From the NCBI GenBank assembly GCA_024690205.1, contig JAILCX010000054.1, positions 1-60,739 of the forward strand: 60,739 bases of DNA. The letters are read 5' to 3'. Every line of letters starts with the position of its first letter. Position 1 is the stretch's first letter. The notes beneath the pieces were generated by a model. It searched no databases, was not told where the DNA came from, and worked only from the letters and a program-made list of their open reading frames with translations. This DNA comes from Lachnospiraceae bacterium. GTDB lineage: Bacteria; Bacillota; Clostridia; Lachnospirales; Lachnospiraceae. Both the position numbers and the translations under genes were made by a program. Positions 28,798 to 38,136 of this stretch are shown here, in pieces.

Positions 28798-29745
28798 ATG
28801 AAAACAAAGGTTTTTGTAGACGGAAGCGAAGGAACGACAGGATTAAGAATATATGAACGTCTCGAGGGAAGAGACGACATAGAGATAATAAAGATAGATC
28901 CCGAAAAGAGGAAGGATCCGGATGAGAGAGCAAAGATGATAAACGGTTCGGATATCACTTTTTTGTGTCTCCCGGATGATGCATCAAGGGAATCCGTTTC
29001 ACTTTGTACTAATGATAATGTAAAGATAATTGATGCTTCTACTGCGCACAGGACACTGGATGAGTGGGCATACGGCCTGCCGGAGCTTAACAAAAAGCAA
29101 AGAGAACTTATAAAGAATTCTCACCGAGTTGCGGTTCCCGGCTGCTATGCGACGGGATTTATCTGCATAGCGGCTCCTTTGGTTGAGCACGGGATCATGA
29201 GTCCGGACTATCCCGTAAGTGCCTTTGCGCTTTCCGGTTATTCCGGAGCCGGCAAAAAGGCGATAGCGGTTTATGAGAGTGATGAAAAGCCCGTTGATTT
29301 TAACGCTCCCAGAGAATATGCACTCACGCAGCAGCATAAGCACATACCCGAGATGCAAAAAAGGGCGGGACTTTCAAGAAAACCTCTTTTTTCACCCGTT
29401 GTGGATGATTATTATTCGGGAATGTTCGTATCGCTTCCTTTTTATACGGATATGTTAAACGGTGTAAAAGGACCGGAGGATGTTTACAAAGTCCTTAAAG
29501 AGCATTATGAGGGCGAGAGGTTCATCAAAGTGAACGCACCCGGAAGCGAGAGTGAATATAACGGATTTATCAGTGCAAATGTATATTCGGGAAGAGACGA
29601 TCTTGAGATTTTCGTAACGGGTAATGAGGAGAGGATCGTAGTAACTTCAAGGTTTGATAACCTTGGAAAGGGAGCATCCGGAGCAGCCGTACAGTGCATG
29701 AACATACTGCTTGGATGCGATGAAGCAAAAGGACTTAATCTTTAA
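28798..29745 (+). CDS. argC: N-acetyl-gamma-glutamyl-phosphate reductase (type 2)
   Basis: This 315-residue enzyme reduces N-acetylglutamyl-phosphate to the semialdehyde with NADPH, the third step of arginine synthesis. It has the short type 2 form (about 310 residues), starting VFVDGSEGTTGLRIYERL where the dinucleotide loop lies. The catalytic Cys is in VAVPGCYATGF, and SGYSGAGKKA and the HKHIPEM segments follow the family pattern. It leads argC-GNAT-argJ-argB-argD, in which all genes are closely spaced. Its TAA overlaps the next ATG by one base. Confidence 0.95.
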   Translation: MKTKVFVDGSEGTTGLRIYERLEGRDDIEIIKIDPEKRKDPDERAKMINGSDITFLCLPDDASRESVSLCTNDNVKIIDASTAHRTLDEWAYGLPELNKKQRELIKNSHRVAVPGCYATGFICIAAPLVEHGIMSPDYPVSAFALSGYSGAGKKAIAVYESDEKPVDFNAPREYALTQQHKHIPEMQKRAGLSRKPLFSPVVDDYYSGMFVSLPFYTDMLNGVKGPEDVYKVLKEHYEGERFIKVNAPGSESEYNGFISANVYSGRDDLEIFVTGNEERIVVTSRFDNLGKGASGAAVQCMNILLGCDEAKGLNL

Positions 29746-30197
29746 TGGATTTTACCGTAAGAAAGATGACAACAGAAGATTATCCGGGAGTTAAGGATCT
29801 TTGGATGAGCATCAAAGGCTTTGCTATAAGAAGCATTGATGATTCCGAAGAAGGAGTTAAAAGATTCCTTTTAAGAAATCCCGAAACTTCGGTTGTCGCG
29901 GAAGCGCACGGCAGGATCGTCGGAGCGATCCTTTGCGGTCATGACGGACGAAGAGGGTGCCTTTACCATGTATGCGTCCGTGAAGATGTCCGAAGACACG
30001 GCATAGGAAAAGCAATGGTCGTTCACTGCATGAACGCACTTAAAAAAGAAAAGATAAGCAAGGTTTCCCTTATCGCTTTTTCAACAAATGATATAGGAAA
30101 CGCTTTTTGGAACGAGATAGGCTGGACAAGAAGAATGGATCTTAACTACTATGACTTTACTTTAAATGAGGAAAACATAGTAAGGTTCAATTCATAA
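29745..30197 (+). CDS. GNAT N-acetyltransferase in the arginine operon
   Basis: A 150-residue single-domain GNAT protein. The acetyl-CoA loop reads VREDVRRHGIGKAMV (R/Q-x-x-G-x-G type), preceded by the beta-4 strand CLYHVCV. GHDGRRGCLY matches the pattern of E. coli YpeA and its relatives. Its position between argC and argJ, coupled to argC by a one-base overlap, suggests it may acetylate glutamate as a short replacement for ArgA. Alternatively it may acetylate another pathway compound. Substrate specificity cannot be read from the sequence. Confidence 0.8.
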   Translation: MDFTVRKMTTEDYPGVKDLWMSIKGFAIRSIDDSEEGVKRFLLRNPETSVVAEAHGRIVGAILCGHDGRRGCLYHVCVREDVRRHGIGKAMVVHCMNALKKEKISKVSLIAFSTNDIGNAFWNEIGWTRRMDLNYYDFTLNEENIVRFNS

Positions 30198-30210
30198 AGA
30201 GGTAAAAGAC

Positions 30211-31440
30211 ATGAGCATGAAAATGATAGAAGGCGGAATAAACGCACCGAAGGGCTTTGAAGCCTGCGGCATCGAAGCCGGGATCAAATATGAAAACAGA
30301 AAAGACATGGCTGTCATTTTTTCAAAAGAGCCATGTGTTGCGGCAGGAACATTCACTTCAAACAAGGTAAAAGCAGCTCCCGTTAAATGGGATATGGACA
30401 AGGTAAACAATTCACCCTTTGTACAGGCAGTCATTGTAAACACCGGTATCGCAAACGCCGGAACCGGAAAAGAAGGAATGGACCAGTGCAGGGAAACCGC
30501 GGAATATGCATCAAAGGTATTTAACATTCCCGAAGATGCGGTCCTTATCGGATCTACCGGAGTAATCGGTGCAAAGCTTCCGATAGACAGGATCAAAAAT
30601 GGAATAGATAAGCTCTTTGAAGCAAAATCGGATGATGCAAAAAGCGGTACGGATGCTTCAAAAGCCATAATGACAACGGATACGGTAAATAAAGAACTTG
30701 CCGTAACGATAGACATTAAAGGAACGACCGTGACATTGGGAGCCATGTCAAAGGGCTCGGGAATGATCCATCCCAATATGTGCACCATGCTCGGGTATGT
30801 AACGACCGATGCAAAGATAGGAAAAGAGACACTTACAAAGCTCTTAAAGGAAGATGTTGTTGATACATACAACATGATCTCGGTTGACGGAGACACATCA
30901 ACGAACGACACGCTCCTTGTCCTTGCAAACGGAATGGCCGGAAATGAAGAGATAAAGGGAGGAACTCCCGAATATGAGGAGTTTAAGGAGGCACTTCATT
31001 TTATAAATGAAACCCAGGCAAAGAGACTTGCAGGAGACGGAGAGGGCGCCAACGCTCTTATTGAGTGCAAGGTCATAAACGCCGGAACTAAGGAAGATGC
31101 AAGAAAGCTTGCCAAAGCGGTCATCTGTTCATCGCTTACAAAGGCAGCAGTCTTCGGACACGATGCCAACTGGGGAAGGATCCTTTGCGCTCTCGGTTAT
31201 TCGGGCGGAGATTTCGATCCCGAAAACATGGAGCTTTATTATCAGGGATCATCTTCAAGCATGCTGATATACAAAGACGGAACGGGAACCGATTATTCTG
31301 AGGAAGAGGCAACAAAGCTCCTTTCCGAAAAAGAAGTACGATTCCTTGTGGATATCAAAAAGGGAAATGAAAGCGCGACTGCATGGGGTTGTGACCTTAC
31401 ATATGATTACGTTAAGATAAACGCTGATTACAGGAGTTAA
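30211..31440 (+). CDS. argJ: Bifunctional glutamate N-acetyltransferase/ornithine acetyltransferase
   Basis: A 409-residue enzyme that moves the acetyl group from acetylornithine to glutamate, making the cyclic arginine pathway. It contains [20 protein letters not shown], in which the Thr after MC is the self-cleavage site and nucleophile (usually ATML, here CTML). The N-terminal [19 protein letters not shown] and the C-terminal [13 protein letters not shown] and NADYRS are family hallmarks. GAGG precedes ATG 30211. With ArgJ present only small amounts of new acetylglutamate are required, which may be the job of the GNAT protein upstream. Confidence 0.96.
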   Translation: MSMKMIEGGINAPKGFEACGIEAGIKYENRKDMAVIFSKEPCVAAGTFTSNKVKAAPVKWDMDKVNNSPFVQAVIVNTGIANAGTGKEGMDQCRETAEYASKVFNIPEDAVLIGSTGVIGAKLPIDRIKNGIDKLFEAKSDDAKSGTDASKAIMTTDTVNKELAVTIDIKGTTVTLGAMSKGSGMIHPNMCTMLGYVTTDAKIGKETLTKLLKEDVVDTYNMISVDGDTSTNDTLLVLANGMAGNEEIKGGTPEYEEFKEALHFINETQAKRLAGDGEGANALIECKVINAGTKEDARKLAKAVICSSLTKAAVFGHDANWGRILCALGYSGGDFDPENMELYYQGSSSSMLIYKDGTGTDYSEEEATKLLSEKEVRFLVDIKKGNESATAWGCDLTYDYVKINADYRS

Positions 31441-31442
31441 TT

Positions 31443-32327
31443 ATGGAAAAGAACATCGACGAGATACTTAAAAAAGCCGAGGTGCTCATAGAAGCACTTC
31501 CTTATATCCAAAAGTTCAACAGAAAGATCATCGTTGTAAAATATGGCGGAAGCGCAATGAGCAACGAAGAACTTCAAAAGAACGTCATCCAGGATGTCGT
31601 ATTGTTAAAGCTTGTCGGCTTTAAACCGATCATCGTCCATGGCGGCGGAAAAGAGATAAGCAACTGGGTGAAGAAAGTCGGCAAGGAATCGGAATTCGTT
31701 AACGGCCTTAGAGTGACTGACGATGAGACGATGGAGATCGCCGAGATGGTGCTTAACAAGGTAAACAAAAGACTTGTTAACATGGTCACGGAGCTTGGCG
31801 TTAATGCAGTAGGTATCTCGGGAAAAGACGGAGCTTTGTTAAATACGGAAAAGAAGCTTTCCGACGGAAAAGACATAGGCTTTGTCGGAGATGTTAAAAA
31901 GGTTAATCCGAAGATCCTTTTGGACCTTCTTGAAAAGGATTTTCTGCCCATCGTTGCACCCATCGGTTTCGGCGATGACTTTAATACCTACAACATAAAC
32001 GCGGATGATGCGGCCTGTGCCGTTGCAAAAGCCGTGGGAGCAGACAAGCTTGTCTTCCTTACGGATGTTGAAGGTCTTTACCGAGACTTTGAAGATAAGA
32101 GCACGTTTATCCAGAGAATTACGGCTCACGAGGCAAATGAGCTTATAGAAAGCGGTATAATAGGAGGCGGAATGCTTCCAAAACTTAATAACTGCACCGA
32201 TGCGATCACGAGCGGTGTAAACAGGGTTCATATCCTTGACGGACGCATACCCCACTGCCTTTTGCTTGAGATATTCACAAGAGAAGGTGTGGGCACGATG
32301 ATACTTAAGGACGAAGACGAAGAATAG
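31443..32327 (+). CDS. argB: Acetylglutamate kinase
   Basis: This 294-residue amino acid kinase phosphorylates N-acetylglutamate, the second step of the pathway. It shows [11 protein letters not shown] (phosphate-binding Lys and Gly), [13 protein letters not shown], the substrate loop [18 protein letters not shown], and [26 protein letters not shown] cut into its usual parts. The N-terminal extension (first 20 residues, helix with [12 protein letters not shown]) is characteristic of the hexameric, arginine-inhibited form, so feedback inhibition by arginine is likely. AGGAG inside the end of argJ is its ribosome binding site. Confidence 0.96.
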   Translation: MEKNIDEILKKAEVLIEALPYIQKFNRKIIVVKYGGSAMSNEELQKNVIQDVVLLKLVGFKPIIVHGGGKEISNWVKKVGKESEFVNGLRVTDDETMEIAEMVLNKVNKRLVNMVTELGVNAVGISGKDGALLNTEKKLSDGKDIGFVGDVKKVNPKILLDLLEKDFLPIVAPIGFGDDFNTYNINADDAACAVAKAVGADKLVFLTDVEGLYRDFEDKSTFIQRITAHEANELIESGIIGGGMLPKLNNCTDAITSGVNRVHILDGRIPHCLLLEIFTREGVGTMILKDEDEE

Positions 32328-32338
32328 GAAAAGAAAAA

Positions 32339-33535
32339 ATGGAAATGAAAGCTTATATCGAAGAAGCCGAAAAAGACCTTCTTCATACATACAACAGGTA
32401 TCAGATAGTTCTTGAACGCGGTGAAGATGTTTATCTTTATGATCTTGAAGGCAAAAAGTATCTTGATTTTTGCGCAGGTATCGCCGTGTTTGCTCTGGGC
32501 TACAGCAATGATAATTACAAGAATGCATTAAAATCACAGATCGACAAAATTATCCATACTTCGAATTATTACTATAACGTTCCCGCGATAGAAGCTGCAA
32601 AAGCTCTTTTAAAAGCATCCGGAATGAGCAGGGTGTTCTTTACGAATTCCGGAGCCGAAGCCATAGAAGGTGCGATAAAAGCAGCAAGGAAATATGCTTT
32701 CCTTAAGGACGGAAAAACTGACCATGAGATAATCGCAATGGAGCATTCCTTCCACGGACGTACCATGGGTGCGCTTTCCGTTACGGGAAATCCCAAATAC
32801 AGGGAAGCGTTTGAACCCATGATAGGGAATATCCGCTTTGCGAATATGAACGATATCGATTCGGTCAGGGCAAATATCAATGAAAAGACCTGCGCGATAA
32901 TCCTGGAGACGGTTCAGGGAGAAGGCGGTATCTACCCTGCGGAAGAAGGATTCTTGAAAGAAATCCGTAAGATATGTGATGAAAAGGATATCCTTTTGAT
33001 CCTTGATGAGATACAGTGTGGAATGGGCAGAACGGGATATATGTTCGCATGGCAAAAATACGGCGTTAAGCCCGATATCATGACTTCCGCTAAAGGTCTT
33101 ACCTGCGGTATCCCCGGAGGAGCATTTTTGCTTGGTGAAAAGGCAGCCGAAAATTCATTAAAGGCCGGAGATCACGGAACAACCTACGGAGGAAATCCTC
33201 TTGTGGCTGCAGCTACAAAGACAGTGCTTTCCGAATATGAAAGGCTGGATATCTTAGGCAATGTTAAGACTGTCGGAGACTATCTTTATAAAAAACTTGA
33301 TGAATTGGCATCAAAATATGATATCATTAAAGCTCACAGGGGCATCGGGCTCATGCAGGGACTTGAATTTGACGTTCCCGTAGCAGATATCATAAAGGAT
33401 TGCATGGATAACGGACTTATCCTCATAAACGCAGGTACAAACATCATAAGGTTTGTTCCGCCCCTCGTGATAGGAGAAGGTCATGTCGATGACATGATAA
33501 AGATCCTGTCTGCAAGTATTGAGAAAGTAAAGTAA
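32339..33535 (+). CDS. argD: Acetylornithine aminotransferase
   Basis: A 398-residue class III PLP-dependent aminotransferase that converts N-acetylglutamate semialdehyde to N-acetylornithine. It has YLDFCAGIAVFALGYS, the cofactor segment FFTNSGAEAIEGAIKAARKY, HSFHGRTMGALSVTG, LILDEIQCGMGRTG and MTSAKGLTCGIPGGA with the cofactor Lys, and GTTYGGNPL. It is the last gene of the argC operon, 11 bases after argB. No terminator separates it from the solute-binding-protein-like gene 10 bases further on. Confidence 0.95.
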   Translation: MEMKAYIEEAEKDLLHTYNRYQIVLERGEDVYLYDLEGKKYLDFCAGIAVFALGYSNDNYKNALKSQIDKIIHTSNYYYNVPAIEAAKALLKASGMSRVFFTNSGAEAIEGAIKAARKYAFLKDGKTDHEIIAMEHSFHGRTMGALSVTGNPKYREAFEPMIGNIRFANMNDIDSVRANINEKTCAIILETVQGEGGIYPAEEGFLKEIRKICDEKDILLILDEIQCGMGRTGYMFAWQKYGVKPDIMTSAKGLTCGIPGGAFLLGEKAAENSLKAGDHGTTYGGNPLVAAATKTVLSEYERLDILGNVKTVGDYLYKKLDELASKYDIIKAHRGIGLMQGLEFDVPVADIIKDCMDNGLILINAGTNIIRFVPPLVIGEGHVDDMIKILSASIEKVK

Positions 33536-33545
33536 TTGATCATAT

Positions 33546-35234
33546 ATGAGTAAAAGGAAAAGATTTTTGTCGCTCCTTCTGGTCGGAGTCATGTGCGCGG
33601 GAGTGCTTAGTGTCGCTGCACTTAAAATCCCGGTCGGAGCGGGTAAAGATAAAGACATCACGGTTAATGCGGATGAGGTCGTTTACGATAAGGAAACGGT
33701 CTATCTTTGGTACACGGACGAATCGCTTGGAAATTACTTAAGCAGCGCATGTGTTGCCTACAGTGAAAAAAAGGGTATAAGAGTCGTTCCGGTCCTTCAG
33801 TCGGGTGTCGATTATTTCGAGAGCATTAATAAAGCAACGATCGAAAATAATGTTCCCGATCTATATATTACAAGTCATGATTCTTTAACAAAGGCCTACC
33901 TTTCAGGTTTGGCCGATCCCATAAGGATCCCTGAAGGGGCAGATTTTGAAAATGCATATATCTCACAGGCCTATAATGCCATAAAGTATAAGGATATGTA
34001 TCTTGGATATCCTCTTTATTTCGAGACGAGTACGCTTTTGTACAACAGATCATATCTTAAGGATATGGCAGTCGGTGTCCTTGAAATGGAGGAAGCAGAA
34101 AGGATGGCCGAAGAAGAGGCGGAAAAGGAAAAAAACAGTACGCCCACACCGCAGGGAACTTCCACGGCTTCACCGACACCTACGCCAAAGCCTACTCCTA
34201 CCGCAACACCTACACCGATGTATACGCCGACGCCGACAGCTACGCCTACGGCAACTCCGTTAGAGACACCGACGCCGACAGCTACGCCTACGGCAAGTCC
34301 CACACCAACTCCCACACCTACGCCCTACCCTTACGAAGATGATGTGATAGAAAACAAGGTCCAGGAGATACTGCCTGTTTATATCGACCAAATAAAAGAT
34401 CTGGCAAATAACTATAACCCTCCCGAGAATGTAGAGATGATCTTTACATGGGATGTTACGGATGTGTTCTATAACTACTTTTTCCTCGGAGATGCGGTTG
34501 ACATGGGAGGAGAAGCAGGCTGGGATACTTCGAAGATAGATATCTACAACGCCGATGCGATCCTTTCGCTTAATGCCTATCAGTCATTGAACCAGTTCTT
34601 TGCCATAGATACGGCCAAATCCGATTACAATACGGTAATGGATGATTTCATGCAGGGAAAGATCGTATTTACGATAGCCACGGCAGATGCGATAACAAGA
34701 CTTGAAGAAGCATCGGAAGACGGCAGTTTCCCTTATGAATACGGATTTTTGCTCATCCCCGACATGAATGAAAACTTACAGACAAGATCCCTTTCCGTAA
34801 CGAATTGTGCTGTCGTAAACCCGTATTCGACACACCTTGATACAGCCAATGATTTTGCGTATTTCCTTACCACGGAATATACGGATATCCTCTTTAACAG
34901 AGCAGGAAAGATACCGACATACAAGGCACAGGAATATGAAAATCCCGCGCTTAAGGTATTTGCGGATGAATATGCATATTCCATGCCAATGCCCAAGATG
35001 ATGGAAACAAGTAATTTCTGGGTTCAGCTCGAGGCCGTTTTTGCCAATGTCTGGGACGGACAGGAACCGAATGCCGCATTGAGGGATCTTGCGGAAAAGA
35101 TGATCTATCAGGTAACGGGCGAGGAGACAGAGCTTGCCTACATCATCGAACCCAAGGAAGAGGAAGAGGTTGAATACCTTAACGAAGATGAGTTAAGGGA
35201 GCAGGCTCTTGCCGAAGAATCCAACCAGCAATAA
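33546..35234 (+). CDS. Extracellular solute-binding-like protein with Thr/Pro-rich insert
   Basis: A 562-residue exported protein. It has an N-terminal signal or anchor ([24 protein letters not shown], cut site unclear, no good lipobox). Residues about 55-195 resemble the first lobe of family 1 (MalE-like) solute-binding proteins ([42 protein letters not shown]). Residues about 199-262 are an almost pure Thr/Pro/Ala tract. The binding fold then continues to about 530 ([38 protein letters not shown]). The Thr/Pro tract is inserted inside the domain, not as a terminal linker. No permease or ATPase gene is next to it. It may not be a transporter subunit; a surface sensor or partner role for the genes after it is possible. 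Confidence 0.7.
   Translation: MSKRKRFLSLLLVGVMCAGVLSVAALKIPVGAGKDKDITVNADEVVYDKETVYLWYTDESLGNYLSSACVAYSEKKGIRVVPVLQSGVDYFESINKATIENNVPDLYITSHDSLTKAYLSGLADPIRIPEGADFENAYISQAYNAIKYKDMYLGYPLYFETSTLLYNRSYLKDMAVGVLEMEEAERMAEEEAEKEKNSTPTPQGTSTASPTPTPKPTPTATPTPMYTPTPTATPTATPLETPTPTATPTASPTPTPTPTPYPYEDDVIENKVQEILPVYIDQIKDLANNYNPPENVEMIFTWDVTDVFYNYFFLGDAVDMGGEAGWDTSKIDIYNADAILSLNAYQSLNQFFAIDTAKSDYNTVMDDFMQGKIVFTIATADAITRLEEASEDGSFPYEYGFLLIPDMNENLQTRSLSVTNCAVVNPYSTHLDTANDFAYFLTTEYTDILFNRAGKIPTYKAQEYENPALKVFADEYAYSMPMPKMMETSNFWVQLEAVFANVWDGQEPNAALRDLAEKMIYQVTGEETELAYIIEPKEEEEVEYLNEDELREQALAEESNQQ
34227..34296 (+). repeat. Direct repeat inside the Thr/Pro-coding tract
   Basis: A 28-base segment beginning CCGACGCCGACAGC occurs identically at 34227-34254 and 34269-34296, a period of 42 bases (14 codons). 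It codes for repeated Thr/Pro/Ala residues and looks like a recent in-frame duplication within the tract at 34139-34325. Confidence 0.85.
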
Positions 35235-35254
35235 AGTCAGTCGTGTTTAAGGAG

Positions 35255-35278
35255 CCTTCTTTTATTCCGGAAAGAAGG
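35255..35278 (+). promoter_or_regulatory. Hairpin covering the comEA ribosome binding site
   Basis: CCTTCTTT (35255-35262) pairs perfectly with AAAGAAGG (35271-35278), loop of 8 bases; flanks AG/TT can extend it to 10 bp. AGAAGG, 5 bases before the comEA ATG, is the only ribosome binding site and is inside the 3' arm. No T-run follows, so it is not a terminator. Translational control of comEA by this structure is inferred. Confidence 0.5.
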
Positions 35279-35283
35279 TTACC

Positions 35284-35997
35284 ATGGACAAAAAATATAA
35301 AATGACCGCGGGTTTTATTGTAATCTCGATATGCCTTGCGATCGGAGGGGCAACCCTCAAAAACAAAAAAGAAGAAGTCGTCTTTGCCGACGAAAAAACT
35401 GTAAAGGAACAGACTTTTGAAGAAAACAAAGAAGAAATCGTTCTCGGTTCCGTAAGCATAACGCCTGCGCCGTCTTTTGAAAATGCGCCATCTGTCACTG
35501 CAACTCCTCGAAAAGAGGAAATGATAGTAGTTCATGTTTGCGGAAACGTAAATGATCCAGGCGTGTTTTGCCTTCCGCAGGGCAGCAGGATATACGAGGC
35601 GATAGAACTGTCGGGAGGATTGACAGAAGAAGCTGACGATAGTGTCATAAATCTGGCGGACCGTTGTATAGACGGAATGCAGATATTCGTTCCTGCAAAA
35701 AGCGATGAGCTTCAAAAGGAAAAAGAAAACTATCTGACGCCTCCTTCAAATGCCGGGGGATACGCAACGGAATCCTTGGGATCAGGAGACGGATCTTCAG
35801 GAGGAGCGGTCAATATTAATACCGCCGGAGTTGATGAACTTATGACTCTTAAGGGGATAGGCCGGTCAAGGGCAGAGGATATTATCGCCTACAGGGAACA
35901 GAACGGATCTTTTGGTTCGGTTGAAGAGATAATGAACATCCGCGGCATCAAAGAAGGAATGTTTTCAAAGATCAAGGATGATATAACGGTCAGATAG
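35284..35997 (+). CDS. comEA: ComEA-like DNA receptor for competence
   Basis: A 237-residue protein with one N-terminal membrane anchor (about 7-25), an unstructured Glu/Pro/Thr-rich linker, an SLBB domain (about 80-140; VVHVCGNVNDPGVFCLPQGSRIYEAI), a Gly/Ser linker, and two helix-hairpin-helix motifs at the C-terminus (VNINTAGVDELMTLKGIGRSRAEDIIAYRE then IMNIRGIKEGMF). It binds double-stranded DNA outside the membrane for uptake, working with ComEC, which is encoded 3 kb downstream. The stop abuts the response regulator ATG. Its ribosome binding site lies inside a hairpin. Confidence 0.9.
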   Translation: MDKKYKMTAGFIVISICLAIGGATLKNKKEEVVFADEKTVKEQTFEENKEEIVLGSVSITPAPSFENAPSVTATPRKEEMIVVHVCGNVNDPGVFCLPQGSRIYEAIELSGGLTEEADDSVINLADRCIDGMQIFVPAKSDELQKEKENYLTPPSNAGGYATESLGSGDGSSGGAVNINTAGVDELMTLKGIGRSRAEDIIAYREQNGSFGSVEEIMNIRGIKEGMFSKIKDDITVR

Positions 35998-36675
35998 ATG
36001 AAACACAGGATACTTGTTGTAGATGATGAAAAGATAATAGTTAAGGGAATAAAGTTTTCGCTTGAGCAGGACGGCATGGAGGTTTTTACGGCTTATGACG
36101 GTGAAGAAGCGTTAAATGCGGTCAAAAACGGAAACTTTGACATGATGCTGCTTGATGTAATGCTTCCTAAGATGGACGGGTTTGAGGTTTGCAAGGCAGT
36201 CAGGGTTTTTTCGAAAGTTCCGATCATTATGCTCACGGCAAAGTCCGATGATATGGACAAGATAACCGGTCTTGAAAACGGCGCTGATGATTATATTGTT
36301 AAGCCTTTTAACATCATGGAAGTAAAAGCCAGGATAAAGGCCATCTTAAGAAGAACCGGTGCAGACGAGACTGAAGATCCCGTGATCGAAAGCGGCGACC
36401 TTAAGCTTTATAAGGAAAGCAGGAGAGTTTTTGCTTCAGATAAAGAAATCAACCTGACCGCAAAGGAATTTGAAGTGCTCGAGCTCCTTGTGAATAATCC
36501 CAACAAGGTGTTCAGCCGGGAAAAGCTGCTCGGGATGATATGGGGAAACGATTACCCCGGAGATGTAAGGACCGTCGATGTCCACATAAGGCGTCTTCGT
36601 GAAAAGATAGAGGATACCCCTTCAGAGCCCAAGTACGTTCACACCAAATGGGGTGTCGGATATTATTATGCATAG
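35998..36675 (+). CDS. OmpR/PhoB-family response regulator
   Basis: A 225-residue DNA-binding response regulator. The receiver (1-120) has the acidic pair VVDDEK, phospho-acceptor D52 in LLDVMLPKMDG and Lys in IVKPFN. The winged-helix output domain (about 130-225) has EFEVLELLVNNPNKVFSREKLL and RTVDVHIRRLREKIE. It begins on the base after the comEA stop and overlaps the kinase gene, so comEA, regulator and kinase are one transcript. Targets are unknown. The order regulator-kinase-GerMN lipoprotein parallels MtrA-MtrB-LpqB of Actinobacteria. Confidence 0.95.
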   Translation: MKHRILVVDDEKIIVKGIKFSLEQDGMEVFTAYDGEEALNAVKNGNFDMMLLDVMLPKMDGFEVCKAVRVFSKVPIIMLTAKSDDMDKITGLENGADDYIVKPFNIMEVKARIKAILRRTGADETEDPVIESGDLKLYKESRRVFASDKEINLTAKEFEVLELLVNNPNKVFSREKLLGMIWGNDYPGDVRTVDVHIRRLREKIEDTPSEPKYVHTKWGVGYYYA

Positions 36676-38134
36676 ATTCATGTTCTGGCGGAGCTTAAAG
36701 CTTCGCCTGTTTGTTATAATCTTAACTATGGGAGTCCTTCCCGCGCTCTTTATCTACCACAGCGTTCTTAAAGGATATGAGGACCGTGCCGTGGGAGTAA
36801 GGACATCCGATGTTCAAAACCAGCTGACTATCCTGGCTAATCACCTGATCACCTACAATTATCTAAACGATACTTCATCCGAGGTTGTAAACGCGGAACT
36901 GGGTCTTTTATCCAACCTTTACTCAGGCCGCGTTATGGTCATTAATAACAGGCTTAAGATAGTAAGAGACACCTACGGGATATCCGACGGAAAGACAATG
37001 GTCTCCGAGGAAGTCATAAAATGCCTTAAGGGAAGCTCTCTTACAAACTACGACAGGGTCAACGGATATATTGAGATCACGGTTCCGATAATCGAAAAAA
37101 TATCATCAGTTAATGCAACGGATGAAAATCCCGAAGGAACCGAGATCATAAGAGGAGTGCTCCTTGCATCGACATCAACCGATACGATAACGGCAACTAT
37201 CCAGATCCTCAAACATCGCTCGAGGATAATACTTCATATAGTCATCATCATCCTTTTTGCGCTTGCCGCTTTTCTGTCATGGATCATAGTAAGGCCGTTT
37301 GACAAAATATCAAAGGAGATCGAGTCAATACAGAGCGGTATGACTCACGAATCGCTTTCGGTCAGGGATTATCTTGAGACCCAGCATATAGTTTCCGCAT
37401 TTAACTCCGTGCTTGAAAAAATGCAAAAGATCGACGAATCAAGGCGTGAATTTGTATCAAATGTCTCCCATGAGTTAAAGACGCCGCTTACTTCGGTTAA
37501 GATACTTGCAGATTCACTGAATGCAAATGACGATGTCCCTGTTGAAGTATACAGGGAATTCATGTCTGATATAACGGCGGAAATAGAGCGTGAGGACAAG
37601 ATAATAAACGATCTTCTATCACTTGTAAGGCTGGATAAGGATGCGGCAAAGCTTAATATTTCAACCGTCGATATCAATGCCTTGACTGAGATCATAATGA
37701 AGAGGATGAGACCGATCGCACGTAAGAACGAGATAGAACTGACGCTTGTGTCGCTGAGGGAAGTTACGGCTGATGTGGATGAAGTTAAGATGTCACTTGT
37801 TCTGACCAATCTTATAGAAAATGCCATAAAGTATAATTCCCCGGGAGGTACAGCAACGGTAACGATAGATGCGGATCACCAGTACTTTACCGTTGAAGTT
37901 GCCGATTCCGGACAGGGTATACCAGATGAAGACCTCGATCTTATATTTGAAAGGTTCTACAGGGTAGATAAATCTCACTCCAGGGAAATAGGAGGAACGG
38001 GATTGGGACTTGCCATCACAAAGTCCGCAGTCCTTTTGCATAAAGGAACCATCAAGGTTGAAAGTACGCCCGGTGAGGGAAGCAGATTCACCGTGTGGAT
38101 ACCGCTTAAATCTTCAGCCGGAATGAAAGAGTAA
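36668..38134 (+). CDS. Sensor histidine kinase (HAMP-HisKA-HATPase)
   Basis: A 488-residue membrane kinase. It has a first span (about 5-25), an extracytoplasmic sensor of about 150 residues, a second span (about 180-200), HAMP, HisKA with the phosphorylated His in VSNVSHELKTPLTSVK, the N box NLIENAIKYNSPGG, G1 DSGQGIPDEDLDLIFERFYR and G2 GGTGLGLAI. ATG 36668 overlaps the last 8 bases of the regulator; GTG 36653 and ATG 36680 are alternatives. It should phosphorylate the regulator upstream. Together with the GerMN lipoprotein after it, it resembles the MtrB/LpqB envelope-sensing pair. Confidence 0.94.
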   Translation: MHRFMFWRSLKLRLFVIILTMGVLPALFIYHSVLKGYEDRAVGVRTSDVQNQLTILANHLITYNYLNDTSSEVVNAELGLLSNLYSGRVMVINNRLKIVRDTYGISDGKTMVSEEVIKCLKGSSLTNYDRVNGYIEITVPIIEKISSVNATDENPEGTEIIRGVLLASTSTDTITATIQILKHRSRIILHIVIIILFALAAFLSWIIVRPFDKISKEIESIQSGMTHESLSVRDYLETQHIVSAFNSVLEKMQKIDESRREFVSNVSHELKTPLTSVKILADSLNANDDVPVEVYREFMSDITAEIEREDKIINDLLSLVRLDKDAAKLNISTVDINALTEIIMKRMRPIARKNEIELTLVSLREVTADVDEVKMSLVLTNLIENAIKYNSPGGTATVTIDADHQYFTVEVADSGQGIPDEDLDLIFERFYRVDKSHSREIGGTGLGLAITKSAVLLHKGTIKVESTPGEGSRFTVWIPLKSSAGMKE

Positions 38135-38136
38135 GT

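Noticed and set aside
34016..34315. Minus-strand open frame coding a long Gly/Val repeat
   Set aside because: It is the mirror of the Thr/Pro codons of the binding-like protein and has no ribosome binding site.
34139..34325. Repeats that might be taken for a CRISPR array or minisatellite locus
   Set aside because: They are in frame, coding Thr/Pro, without unique spacers of constant length.
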